From an uncultured Clostridia bacterium (GTDB lineage Bacteria; Bacillota; Clostridia; TANB77; CAG-508), in NCBI GenBank assembly GCA_934154805.1, contig CAKPGM010000007.1:1-64000 (forward strand): a DNA stretch of 64,000 bases. The letters run 5' to 3'. The notes beneath the pieces were generated by a model that saw only the letters and a program-made list of their open reading frames with translations, was not told the DNA's origin and ran no database searches. Shown piece after piece: positions 26,828 through 35,380 of this stretch (its first letter is position 1; every line of letters begins with the position of its first letter). Position numbers and translations under genes: made by a program.

Positions 26828-27011
26828 TTTAATTAAATAAGTAATTTAATAAAAACGAAAAAAGTCTACATTTGCGCAAGTTCTAGCAATCGCTGTTTTT
26901 AACTCGATTTTATTTTGTCCGTTTTTTTATTTTTTTAGTATTGATTTTTCACTACAGTTATGCTATATATAAGGATAGTTTAGTTTTATTAAATTACTTA
27001 TTTAATAAAAG
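26828..27011. repeat. Inverton 3: invertible promoter segment upstream of LRR protein D (ON)
   Basis: Perfect 23-bp inverted repeats at 26832-26854 and 26984-27006 enclose 129 bp. The core ATTAAATAAGTAATTTAAT has central bases AG at both ends when read inward. The enclosed segment is in the opposite orientation to invertons 1 and 2: the block matching CATAACTGTA...AATCAATAC is found here as its reverse complement, and the promoter faces the gene. Confidence 0.85.
26941..26969 (+). promoter_or_regulatory. Promoter inside inverton 3, facing LRR gene D
   Basis: TTGATT (26941-26946), 17 bases, extended -10 TGCTATATA (TATATA at 26964-26969). It is the same promoter as in inverton 1 but on the other strand. 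Transcription would run out through the right repeat toward 27135. Confidence 0.65.
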
Positions 27012-27022
27012 AAAAATAACAG

Positions 27023-27051
27023 TTGATTTATAAAACGATATGTTTTATAAT
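27023..27051 (+). promoter_or_regulatory. Fixed promoter with palindromic operator, LRR gene D
   Basis: TTGATT (27023-27028), 17 bases, TATAAT (27046-27051), with the palindrome TATAAAAC GATAT GTTTTATA (27029-27049) filling the spacer and -10. It corresponds to the elements before genes A and B. Confidence 0.65.
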
Positions 27052-27134
27052 AACGGTATAAAAGAAGGGAGCAAAAGAAAATGAGAAGAAGGCGAATTCT
27101 AGAAAATACTAAAGAAAGAGAGGAAAGTAATAAG

Positions 27135-27993
27135 ATGAAAAGACAAAGACGGAATAACATTAATAGCATTGGTAGTGACAATAGTTGTACTTTTGATATT
27201 AGCAGGAGTAACATTAAGCTTGGTATTAGATAACAACGGAATAATACAAAGAACGAAGGATGCAAGAGACCAATATGGACAAGCAAGAGAAAATGAACAA
27301 AAAGAATTAGAAAATGTATCAGACTGGATAGATGATACAGTAAGAGTAGTGAATTGGGACAAAGTTTTAGATGATGCAGAAAAGAATCCAAACAATTATA
27401 AACATCCAGATCAAAGTGATGAAAATGGAGATATAGGAATTGGAACAGATGGAAAACCAGTAAACTTAGACTTGTGGCTTTATGAAGTTATAAATACAAA
27501 CGAAATTCGTCTAGGCATATATAATGGTTCTAGTGCTCAGGCAGGATATAATAACAATAATATTATAAATGGGGAAATTCAAGGGAAGGTACCACAATAT
27601 ATAAAAATAGATGGCAAAGATGAGTTTTATCCAGTAACTGATATGGGAGGGACATTTATGAAATGTGACAAATTAGTAACGGCACCAGAAATTCCTGAAA
27701 CAGTAGTTACAATGTGGAGTGGATGGCTATATGGAACTTTTTATGACTGTACTAATTTGAGAACAGCACCGATGATACCATCAAAGGTAACAAACATGAG
27801 CTATACATTCTATTTATGTACAAATTTAACTGGAAAATTGATTATAAATGTAAACCCAAAAGACTATAAAAATTGCTTGGGTGGTGCTTCTACTGCAGAT
27901 GATGCTGACTTGGTAGTATCAGGTTCGAGTACAGTATTAGATGAAATAATAGCAACGAAAAGCGATAACTCGCATATAACAAAAGGAAACTAA
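27135..27993 (+). CDS. Pilin-like LRR surface protein D, frameshifted near the start
   Basis: From ATG 27135 the frame gives MKRQR and then breaks: an extra C at 27150 (AGA-C-GGA) shifts it. Without that base the text is MKRQRGITLIALVVTIVVLL, the same pilin-like start as protein C, followed by about 275 residues closely related to it. There are two or three BspA-like repeats (MGGTFMKCDKLVTAPEIPET and similar) and the same end, DNSHITKGN. As written, the prepilin signal is disrupted; an internal start near 27169 would lose the leader. Either a phase-off mutation or a sequence error. It lies downstream of inverton 3 in the ON orientation. Confidence 0.7.
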
Positions 27994-28028
27994 ATAAAAC
28001 AAATCCTTTGATAATAAAATATAAAGAA

Positions 28029-28064
28029 CAAAATTCACTTGCCTTTAAGGCAGGTGAATTTTTA
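28029..28064 (+). terminator. Terminator of LRR gene D
   Basis: Same TTCACTTGCC/GGCAGGTGAA stem as at 26777, followed by TTTTTAT. Confidence 0.8.
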
Positions 28065-28084
28065 TTTAAACAACATACTAGAAA

Positions 28085-28219
28085 TTAGCAACATCCATTA
28101 TTATTTCCACAGCAACAGCAAATTACTATAAGAATTATGAATATCCAAATACAGCTATTTCCTCCGAAACCACATCCACATCCGCAGTTTCCACCACAGC
28201 ATCTATTATTCTCTGGCAT
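28085..28219 (-). CDS. Cysteine/glycine-rich 44-residue membrane mini-protein
   Basis: Minus strand, ATG at 28219 behind AGGGAGGTGAATCG. MPENNRCCGGNCGCGCGFGG, then a hydrophobic span (CIWIFIILIVI) and CCCCGNNNGCC: eleven or more cysteines in 44 residues on both sides of one membrane segment. It resembles small Cys-rich or Gly-rich spore and envelope proteins of Clostridia, but I recognise no named family. It follows a related 32-residue ORF 44 bases upstream on the same strand. Confidence 0.6.
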   Translation of the reverse strand: MPENNRCCGGNCGCGCGFGGNSCIWIFIILIVICCCCGNNNGCC

Positions 28220-28263
28220 TACGATTCACCTCCCTAAAATAAGTACATTATCTATTAGTGTCA

Positions 28264-28362
28264 TTAGTTATTACAGCAACATCTGTTTCCACATCCACAG
28301 CAGAAAAGTAATAGGAATAATATGATGAACCAAAGTAGTTCGCTATTACAACAATTTCCCAT
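28264..28362 (-). CDS. Cysteine-rich 32-residue membrane mini-protein
   Basis: Minus strand, ATG at 28362 behind AGGGAGGTAATTAG. MGNCCNSELLWFIILFLLLF then CCGCGNRCCCNN: one short membrane span with Cys clusters at both ends. Good ribosome site and same composition as the next ORF downstream, so the two probably form a bicistronic unit running against the surrounding genes. Function unknown; metal binding or a sporulation role is possible. Confidence 0.6.
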   Translation of the reverse strand: MGNCCNSELLWFIILFLLLFCCGCGNRCCCNN

Positions 28363-28548
28363 ACTAATTACCTCCCTTATAAAGAATTAATTTACTTAAT
28401 AACTCATTCGTTATGATATATACTATTCAAATAAAAAATAAGTGTTACAAAGTGTTAAATTTTTCAAAAACACTATACAAAAAAACACAATTAATGATAT
28501 AATCAACAGTGAATAATAAAAGACGAAAGATAGGAAGGTAGTATATAA

Positions 28549-30678
28549 GTGGGAAAAATAGTATTATTAGATGATGCAACTATTAACAAGATAGCTGCAG
28601 GAGAAGTAATAGAAAGACCTGCATCAGTAGTAAAGGAGGTAATGGAGAACGCGATAGATGCAGGAGCAACCGCGATTACGGTAGAGATAAGAAATGGTGG
28701 AATTTCCTATATTAGAGTAACAGACAACGGAAAAGGAATAATGCAAGATGATATGGAAATTGCATTTGAGAGACACGCAACAAGTAAGTTAAGAAGTGCA
28801 GAAGACCTAGATGAGATAAAGTCTATGGGATTTAGAGGTGAGGCTTTGGCAAGTATTGCGGCTATTGCTAAAGTAACATTAGATTCAAAAACAGCAGATA
28901 GTTTAAATGGATATGAGGTTGTTATTGAAGGAGGAAAAGTACTAAGTAGAAGTGAGAAAGGCTGCTCAAATGGTACAAGCATAACGATAGAAAACTTATT
29001 CTATAACACACCTGTAAGATATAAATTCTTAAAGAAAGATTTTACAGAGTCTGGATATATAGAAGATGTTGTTGCAAGAATTGCACTAGTGCATCCAGAG
29101 ATTGCAATAAGATTAGTAAATACAGGAAAAGTAATGATACAAACTCCTGGAAATGGAGATATAAAAACAGTAATATACAATATTTATGGTAAGGAGATTG
29201 CAGATAACTTAATAAATATTGATTATACATATGAAGATGTATTGGTAAAGGGAGTAATTGGAAAACCAGTTATATCAAGATCAAATAGAAGTAATCAATT
29301 ATTCTTTGTAAATGAAAGATATGTTAAAGATAAAACTTTATCAGGAGCTGCAGAACAAGCTTTTAAGGGATTTGTGACAATAGGAAAGCACGGATTTTTA
29401 GTGCTAAACATTACTATGGATCCAAGAAAAGTTGATGTAAATGTTCATCCAGCAAAGTTAGAAGTTAGATTCCAAGAAGAGACGAAAATATTTAAAGCAA
29501 TATATCATTCAATAAGAGATGGTTTAACAAAAGGTGATTTGGTTGCAGATACAAATAGTATAGAAAAGCTAGATAGTGAGCGCGGAAAATATAATCAAGA
29601 GGTAGATACCAATTCTACATATGAGCAAAAAGAAAATACAAGTTTTAGAGATATAATAAAACCTACTTCTGAACCTGTAAAACCAGTGATATCAGAGGAT
29701 ACTGTAGAATATAAAGCCGGAGAAAAAGAGCCTACAGTAGAGGAAAAAAATAATGAAGAAACATTTGAAAGCGTTATGGCAAGACTAAAGAAAATGCAAA
29801 ATATGATAAATATGACAAATGGAACTGATACAACCAATAGTAATTTCTCTCCTTCTGTAGAGAATAAAGAAGAGGTGGAAAAAGTACAAAATGAACAAGA
29901 AGTAGAGATTGCAGAAGAGATACAAGCACCAAAAGTAAAAGATGACGAAAAATTCTTAGCAATGTATGAGAAAAATTTTGGTGTAGCAATAAAGAAAACA
30001 GAAGAACCAGAAAAAGATGAGATGAATGCATCTGATGAGTTAAAAGCAATTAGCAAAGAAGATAATGTTTCTATATTTGAGAAGGCTGAAGAAGTAGCGA
30101 AACCTGCATACAAGTATATAGGAATAGCATTTAATACATACATAATAATTGAGATGAAACAAGATTTATATATCATAGACCAACACGCAGCTCACGAGAG
30201 AATAATGTATGAAAAAATTAAAAAGAACTATTACAACAATGATAAGAAAGATTCGCAACTAATGCTATTGCCAGATATTATAACATTAACACATAAAGAA
30301 ATGGGAATATACAGAGATAACAGAGAAATGTTTGAAAGAGCTGGATTTGTGGTTGATGAATTTGGTGAGAATACTGTTAAATTAAGTGGAGTACCAGATG
30401 TACTGATAGATCTAGAAACTAAAGATTTATTCTTAGAGGCACTAGATGAAATAAATACAGTTGCAAGAACAGCAAAACAAGAAATAGAAGAAAAATTCAT
30501 AGCAACAGTTGCATGCAAAGCAGCAGTTAAAGCTCATATGGTATTGTCTAGAGAGGAAGTAACAGAACTTTTGGATAAACTACTATTGTTACCAAATCCG
30601 TTTACTTGTCCTCACGGAAGACCAACAGCCATAAAGATGACTAAAAATGACATAGAGAAAAAATTTGCAAGAAGATAA
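28549..30678 (+). CDS. mutL: DNA mismatch repair protein MutL
   Basis: 709 residues from GTG 28549 behind GGAAGG. The N-terminal GHKL ATPase motifs are intact: MENAIDAGA, DNGKGI and GFRGEAL. Residues about 330-520 are a low-complexity acidic linker. The C-terminal endonuclease domain carries DQHAAHERIMYE (metal-binding DQHAxxExxxxE), ACKAAVKAH and CPHGRPT, so this is a nicking-type MutL as expected where MutH is absent. mutS is not in the window. Followed by a small membrane protein and miaA, a common mutL-miaA grouping. Confidence 0.95.
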   Translation: MGKIVLLDDATINKIAAGEVIERPASVVKEVMENAIDAGATAITVEIRNGGISYIRVTDNGKGIMQDDMEIAFERHATSKLRSAEDLDEIKSMGFRGEALASIAAIAKVTLDSKTADSLNGYEVVIEGGKVLSRSEKGCSNGTSITIENLFYNTPVRYKFLKKDFTESGYIEDVVARIALVHPEIAIRLVNTGKVMIQTPGNGDIKTVIYNIYGKEIADNLINIDYTYEDVLVKGVIGKPVISRSNRSNQLFFVNERYVKDKTLSGAAEQAFKGFVTIGKHGFLVLNITMDPRKVDVNVHPAKLEVRFQEETKIFKAIYHSIRDGLTKGDLVADTNSIEKLDSERGKYNQEVDTNSTYEQKENTSFRDIIKPTSEPVKPVISEDTVEYKAGEKEPTVEEKNNEETFESVMARLKKMQNMINMTNGTDTTNSNFSPSVENKEEVEKVQNEQEVEIAEEIQAPKVKDDEKFLAMYEKNFGVAIKKTEEPEKDEMNASDELKAISKEDNVSIFEKAEEVAKPAYKYIGIAFNTYIIIEMKQDLYIIDQHAAHERIMYEKIKKNYYNNDKKDSQLMLLPDIITLTHKEMGIYRDNREMFERAGFVVDEFGENTVKLSGVPDVLIDLETKDLFLEALDEINTVARTAKQEIEEKFIATVACKAAVKAHMVLSREEVTELLDKLLLLPNPFTCPHGRPTAIKMTKNDIEKKFARR

Positions 30679-30699
30679 ATCATAGAAAGAGGTATAAAA

Positions 30700-31284
30700 A
30701 TGGATATAGTTATTGTACTATTTATATTAGTAGCAAATGTAATTGCTGTACTTTTAACATATTACTCATATGGAAAGAACGTAGATAAATCAAAAAGAAT
30801 ATTTTATACAATGATAAGTATGGGAGTAGTTTATATAGTGACATTGATTGTATATTTACTAAGCTCTATAGGTATAGCAAAAGAAGTTTCGAAAAACGCA
30901 AAAGATATGATAATATTCTCTTTTGTGCCTGTAAATACAATCATAATATTACCAATATTAATAAGATCATTTTATAAAAAAAGCAATAAAAAAATATCGA
31001 TGGACAAATTAAATAAAATAGTAACAGTTATGGCAATTATTGCACTTGCGCTAGTTATAGGTGAATTTTGTTATTTTAAAAGTTTTCAAAAGGACTTGAA
31101 TAAAAAACTGGATGAGAAAAGAGCAAGTCAAAATCAACAAACTACTCAGAATTTGCAAGAAAACAATACAGAAATTAGTAACGATTTAGACAATGCTGAG
31201 GTTGATAACTCTGAGGTAGAAAATACAGAAATAGAAAACTTATTAAATGATATTACAAACGATATAAGAGATAATGAGATGTAA
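30700..31284 (+). CDS. Membrane protein of unknown function between mutL and miaA
   Basis: 194 residues, RBS GAAAGAGG. Three or four hydrophobic segments (about 2-22, 36-56, 67-87, 107-125) followed by a hydrophilic tail rich in Gln, Asn and Glu with the repeat-like NAEVDNSEVENTEIENL. No recognised domain. It is 22 bases after mutL and 34 bases before miaA, so probably co-transcribed with both. Confidence 0.6.
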   Translation: MDIVIVLFILVANVIAVLLTYYSYGKNVDKSKRIFYTMISMGVVYIVTLIVYLLSSIGIAKEVSKNAKDMIIFSFVPVNTIIILPILIRSFYKKSNKKISMDKLNKIVTVMAIIALALVIGEFCYFKSFQKDLNKKLDEKRASQNQQTTQNLQENNTEISNDLDNAEVDNSEVENTEIENLLNDITNDIRDNEM

Positions 31285-31317
31285 CTAATATACTTATAAA
31301 GAAGGGACAGAAATATT

Positions 31318-32235
31318 ATGCAAAAAGTAATAGTTATATGTGGACCAACAGCAAGTGGAAAGACAAGCTTATCTATAGAACTTGCAAAACAAATCAATGG
31401 TGAGATAGTATCTGCTGATTCTATGCAGATTTATGATGAAATGCAGATAGGAACAGCGAAACCAGATGAAGAAGAAATGCAAGGCATAAAGCATTACCTT
31501 ATAGGAAATATTCAACCAACTACAAGATACAGTGTGTCTGAATATAAAACAGATGCAATAAATGCAATTGAAGAAATATTACAAAAAGGAAAAACACCAA
31601 TAGTTGTTGGAGGAACAGGTTTATATGTAAATTCTTTAATTTATGGTATTGACTATCCAGAGGTTGAAACTGATTTAGAATATAGAGCAGAGCTAGAAAA
31701 AATGGTTGAAGAAAAAGGGTTAGAATATTTGTATAATAAAGCGATACAGATAGATCCGGAAGCAATGCAAAATATAAGCCAGAATGACCAAAAAAGAATA
31801 TTAAGAGTTCTAGAAATTTATAAAGAAACAGGAAAAACAAAAACACAATTAGAAATTGAATCTAGAAAAAATGGAATTCCATATGATTACAAAGTATTTG
31901 CTTTGAATATGCCAAGAGAAATTTTGTATGATAGAATTAATCGAAGAGTAGATATAATGATACAAAAAGGATTAGTAGAAGAAGTAAAAGAATTGTATGA
32001 TAAATATGGAGAAAACCTTACAACTGCGATGCAAGGAATAGGATATAAAGAAGTAGTTGAATATTTAAAAGGAAATTCAACAAAAGAAGAAATGATAGAA
32101 AAAATAAAAATGGAAACAAGGCGTTATGCTAAAAGACAATTGACCTGGTTTAGGAAAATTGAGAATATAGTGTGGCTTGACGCTTTAGAAACAACACAAA
32201 ATAATATAAATATTATTTTGGAGGGAAGTAAATAG
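31318..32235 (+). CDS. miaA: tRNA dimethylallyltransferase MiaA
   Basis: 305 residues. P-loop GPTASGKTSLSIELA at the N-terminus, then GEIVSADSMQIYDEMQIGTAK, HYLIG and VGGTGLY, all standard for MiaA, which adds dimethylallyl to N6 of A37 in tRNAs that read UNN codons. RBS AAGGGACAG. Its TAG stop overlaps the GTG start of the next gene by one base. Confidence 0.95.
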   Translation: MQKVIVICGPTASGKTSLSIELAKQINGEIVSADSMQIYDEMQIGTAKPDEEEMQGIKHYLIGNIQPTTRYSVSEYKTDAINAIEEILQKGKTPIVVGGTGLYVNSLIYGIDYPEVETDLEYRAELEKMVEEKGLEYLYNKAIQIDPEAMQNISQNDQKRILRVLEIYKETGKTKTQLEIESRKNGIPYDYKVFALNMPREILYDRINRRVDIMIQKGLVEEVKELYDKYGENLTTAMQGIGYKEVVEYLKGNSTKEEMIEKIKMETRRYAKRQLTWFRKIENIVWLDALETTQNNINIILEGSK

Positions 32236-33509
32236 TGAATAAAAAAACTAAAGTTAATGAGAAAGTGAAAACAGAAAGGAAAATAAAAAGCAATAAAGTT
32301 GTTATAATTACTGTTATTATATTAGTAATTATATACGCTATTTATTTGGTTGCAAAATTTGTAAACAACCCTACAAATACATTTATAGTAGCAAATGGTG
32401 AATTATCTAAAGAAGAGACAGCAATAGGATATATAGTTAGAGATGAAACAGTTGTAAAAGGCTCTAATTATAAAAATGGTATGGAAAAAATAAAAAATGA
32501 AGGCGAAAAAGTAGCAAAAGGTGATTCGATATTTAGATATTATTCTACTGGAGAAGAAGGGTTAAAAGAAAAGATTGCAAATTTAAATACAGAAATACAA
32601 AAAGTAATGGAAAGCGAAAAAAGAGTATTTCCAAGTGATATAAAATTATTAGACAGCCAAATAGAGAGTGAACTAAATTCTATATATACAGTTAACTCGA
32701 CTCAAAAAATAAAAGAATACAAGAAAAGCATAAGTTCGGCAATAACGAAAAAAGCAAAGATTTCGGGAGATTATAGTCCTGCAGGTTCTAAACTAAAAGA
32801 GTTATTAAATCAAAAAGAAGAATATGAAAAACAATTAGATGAAGGTGCTGAGTATATACAGGCTACAGAAAGTGGAATTGTATCATATAGAGTAGATGGA
32901 CTTGAAGAATCTTTAAAAAGTTCTAATTTTGCAAACTTGAATAAAGAGTTTTTAAATAATCTGACAATAAAAACCGGAGAAACAATAGCAAGTAGTGAGG
33001 AAATGGGAAAAATAATAAATAACTTCCAATGCTACATTGTATTTAATTTGGACTCGGATGAGGCAAAATCTGCCAAAGTTGGGGATTCTATAAATATAAG
33101 AATTCAAAACTATGGCGAAGCAAAGGCTAATATTACAAATATAATAGATGAAAAAGATGGTTCAAAAACTATAACAATAGAGATATCGAGAAATGTAGAA
33201 AATTTAATAGCATATAGGAAAATATCTTTTGATGTAATTTGGTGGAGTGCAAAAGGATTTAGAATTCCAACAAATGCGATAAAAGAGGTAAATGGACTAT
33301 CTTATGTTGTAAGAGATAGAAATGGATATTACAACAAAATGTTAATAAAAATTCTAAAAGAAAATGACGAATATTGTATAGTAAGACAATATAAGACAGA
33401 AGAGTTAAAAGAATTAGGATTTACTAACGAACAAATTTATAATATGAAAAATATATCGTTATATGATGAGATAGTATTAAATCCGACAGAAGAACAAATA
33501 TTACAATAG
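32235..33509 (+). CDS. HlyD-like membrane-anchored adaptor protein
   Basis: 424 residues from a GTG overlapping the miaA stop. Basic N-terminus, one membrane span (about 21-44), then a domain with a lipoyl-like half (GYIVRDETVVKGSNYKNGM...VAKGDSIF), a coiled coil (about 115-215), a second half (ATESGIVSYRVDGLEE) and a C-terminal beta domain. This is the layout of HlyD/RND-adaptor-like proteins found next to sepF in many Clostridia. No transporter lies beside it, so its partner is unknown; a role near the division or envelope machinery is only suggested by position. Confidence 0.65.
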   Translation: MNKKTKVNEKVKTERKIKSNKVVIITVIILVIIYAIYLVAKFVNNPTNTFIVANGELSKEETAIGYIVRDETVVKGSNYKNGMEKIKNEGEKVAKGDSIFRYYSTGEEGLKEKIANLNTEIQKVMESEKRVFPSDIKLLDSQIESELNSIYTVNSTQKIKEYKKSISSAITKKAKISGDYSPAGSKLKELLNQKEEYEKQLDEGAEYIQATESGIVSYRVDGLEESLKSSNFANLNKEFLNNLTIKTGETIASSEEMGKIINNFQCYIVFNLDSDEAKSAKVGDSINIRIQNYGEAKANITNIIDEKDGSKTITIEISRNVENLIAYRKISFDVIWWSAKGFRIPTNAIKEVNGLSYVVRDRNGYYNKMLIKILKENDEYCIVRQYKTEELKELGFTNEQIYNMKNISLYDEIVLNPTEEQILQ

Positions 33510-33552
33510 TGTTACAATTTATTTAAATTACAATTACAAAACAAAAAAACTA

Positions 33553-33581
33553 TTGACAATAAGATAAAAAAGATAGATACT
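33553..33581 (+). promoter_or_regulatory. Putative promoter of sepF-divIVA
   Basis: TTGACA (33553-33558), 17 bases, GATACT (33576-33581). Confidence 0.5.
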
Positions 33582-33628
33582 ATAGCTAGTTATTATAACG
33601 AAGGATGATAAATATTAGGAGGTTTATA

Positions 33629-34102
33629 ATGTCAGGAACAATAATGAATAAGATTTGGGGAGCATTTGGAATGGATGCAGCAGAAGAGAACGAAGAGAAA
33701 GATTACGAAGAGATAAATAACGAAGAAATAGAAGAAGATGAAAACAATAAAGAAAATAAACTTTGGGGAAGACGTAAAGTTGTTAGTTTACCACAAACAC
33801 AACAAATAAAGATGGTAATATCACAACCAACGACTTTTGAACAAGCAGAAGATATATGTGATTTATTAAAAGATAAACAATCTGTAATAGTAAATTTAGA
33901 GTATGTAAATAAAGATGTTGCAAGAAGAATCATAGATGTTGTAAGTGGTGCAGTACACGCACTAGATGGACACATCCAAAAAGTATCAAACTCTATCTTT
34001 TTAATAGCTCCATTTAATTATGAGATAACAAATGAAATGGCAAGAGAAGAAATAAAAAATAAATTATCAGTATCTTGGCTAAAAAATTCTGCAAATAACT
34101 AA
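33629..34102 (+). CDS. sepF: Cell division protein SepF
   Basis: 157 residues from ATG 33629, chosen because AGGAGG lies 7 bases upstream; an in-frame ATG at 33605 lacks a site. Short N-terminal amphipathic helix (MNKIWGAFGM), an acidic linker, then the SepF core: VISQPTTFEQAEDICDLLKD, VIVNLEYVNKDVARRIIDVV, SGAVHALDGHIQKVSNSIFL. SepF tethers FtsZ to the membrane and aligns the ring. The divIVA gene follows 24 bases later. Confidence 0.92.
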   Translation: MSGTIMNKIWGAFGMDAAEENEEKDYEEINNEEIEEDENNKENKLWGRRKVVSLPQTQQIKMVISQPTTFEQAEDICDLLKDKQSVIVNLEYVNKDVARRIIDVVSGAVHALDGHIQKVSNSIFLIAPFNYEITNEMAREEIKNKLSVSWLKNSANN

Positions 34103-34126
34103 TCTTATAAATCAGGGGGAATAAAT

Positions 34127-34582
34127 ATGATTACACCATTAGAGATTGAAAACAAAAAGTTTTCAAAACAAATGATGAATGGATACAGCGTAGAAGAAGT
34201 AGACGAGTTTTTAGATGAACTAACAGCTTGTTATGAGAAATTATATAAAGAAAAAAGTGAAAACCAAGACAGAATAGCAGAACTAGAAGGAAAATTGGAA
34301 CATTATAAATCTATAGAAGGAACACTAAATAATACATTAATAATAGCTCAATCAACAGCAGAAGATATAAAAAATGTTGCAAAACAACAAGCAGACCAAT
34401 TAATAAAAAACGCAGAGTCTGATGCAAGACAATCATTAGCAGCGCTTGAACAACAGATAACCATAAAACAAAAGGAACTTGAAGATACACAAAAGCAATT
34501 TGATGTATACAAAGCAAAAATGGAATCTTTATTAATATCTCAATTAGAATTGATAAAAGATATTAACAAAGACCAAGATTAA
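34127..34582 (+). CDS. divIVA: DivIVA-family cell-pole/division protein
   Basis: 151 residues. The N-terminal DivIVA membrane-binding domain is clear (MITPLEIENKKFSKQMMNGY, SVEEVDEFLDEL), followed by a coiled coil to the end. DivIVA binds negatively curved membrane at septa and poles and recruits division or sporulation partners. Preceded by AGGGGG and followed by a terminator, closing the sepF-divIVA unit. Confidence 0.92.
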   Translation: MITPLEIENKKFSKQMMNGYSVEEVDEFLDELTACYEKLYKEKSENQDRIAELEGKLEHYKSIEGTLNNTLIIAQSTAEDIKNVAKQQADQLIKNAESDARQSLAALEQQITIKQKELEDTQKQFDVYKAKMESLLISQLELIKDINKDQD

Positions 34583-34623
34583 GAAGCTAAAGCAAAAAAA
34601 TATAAAAGAACGAAAGCGAAGAA

Positions 34624-34650
34624 AGATTTGGCATTTTGCCAAGTCTTTTT
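34624..34650 (+). terminator. Terminator of sepF-divIVA
   Basis: AGATTTGGCA pairs with TGCCAAGTCT (one G-U) around TT, followed by TTTT. Confidence 0.75.
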
Positions 34651-34736
34651 GGCGTATTAATTATTATAAAATAATTGCAAAATGGCAGAAAATGTTACAG
34701 CACTGTTAAATGTATGTTACAATTACATTATAAACC

Positions 34737-34764
34737 TTGACATCTGAAAAAAAACATATAAAAT
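34737..34764 (+). promoter_or_regulatory. Putative promoter of rsmD
   Basis: TTGACA (34737-34742), 16 bases, TAAAAT (34759-34764). The rest of 34651-34817 shows nothing else I can support. Confidence 0.5.
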
Positions 34765-34817
34765 ATATAATATAAAGTTGGAATAGCATCTGTCAAAATA
34801 TATTTGGAGGAATACTT

Positions 34818-35369
34818 ATGAGAGTTATAAGTGGAAGTGCAAGAGGCACGCTACTTCATTCAATAGAAGATATACATACAAGACCAACTTTGGATAGGGT
34901 TAAAGAATCACTATTCAATATAATCCAAAACGATATAGAAGATGCTGTTGTATTAGATTTATTTGCCGGAAGTGGAGCAATTGCAATAGAATTTCTAAGT
35001 AGAGGAGCAAGTAAGGCATATGTGTGCGATAATAATCCAAAAGCTGTGGAAATGATAAAGAAAAATTTGCAAAAAACTCATTTGGAACAAAAAGCTATTG
35101 TATACAATAAAGACTATAAAGAATGTCTTAAAAATCTACAAAATGTGCAATTTGATATAATATTTCTAGATCCACCATATAAAATGGACATAGCAATAGA
35201 TGCAATAAAACAAATAAATAATACTCAATTGTTGAAAAACTGTGGAAAACTAATCGTAGAAACCGACGAACCAGGAAAATATTTAGAGGAAATTAAGAAT
35301 AAAAATATAAATTATGAAATGTATGATTTAAGAAAATATGGAAGAGCATCTTTAATATTTCTTAAATGA
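34818..35369 (+). CDS. rsmD: 16S rRNA (guanine(966)-N2)-methyltransferase RsmD
   Basis: 183 residues. RPTLDRVKESLFN, the SAM-binding VLDLFAGSGAIAIEFLSRGA, and the catalytic DPPY motif (IIFLDPPYK). It methylates G966 of 16S rRNA. RBS TTGGAGGA. The TGA stop overlaps an ATG of the next gene. Confidence 0.93.
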   Translation: MRVISGSARGTLLHSIEDIHTRPTLDRVKESLFNIIQNDIEDAVVLDLFAGSGAIAIEFLSRGASKAYVCDNNPKAVEMIKKNLQKTHLEQKAIVYNKDYKECLKNLQNVQFDIIFLDPPYKMDIAIDAIKQINNTQLLKNCGKLIVETDEPGKYLEEIKNKNINYEMYDLRKYGRASLIFLK

Positions 35370-35380
35370 AAGGGGAAATG

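Noticed and set aside
29595..30176. 193-codon minus-strand ORF opposite mutL
   Set aside because: Falls in the low-complexity linker of mutL; Ser/Phe-rich shadow without a ribosome site.
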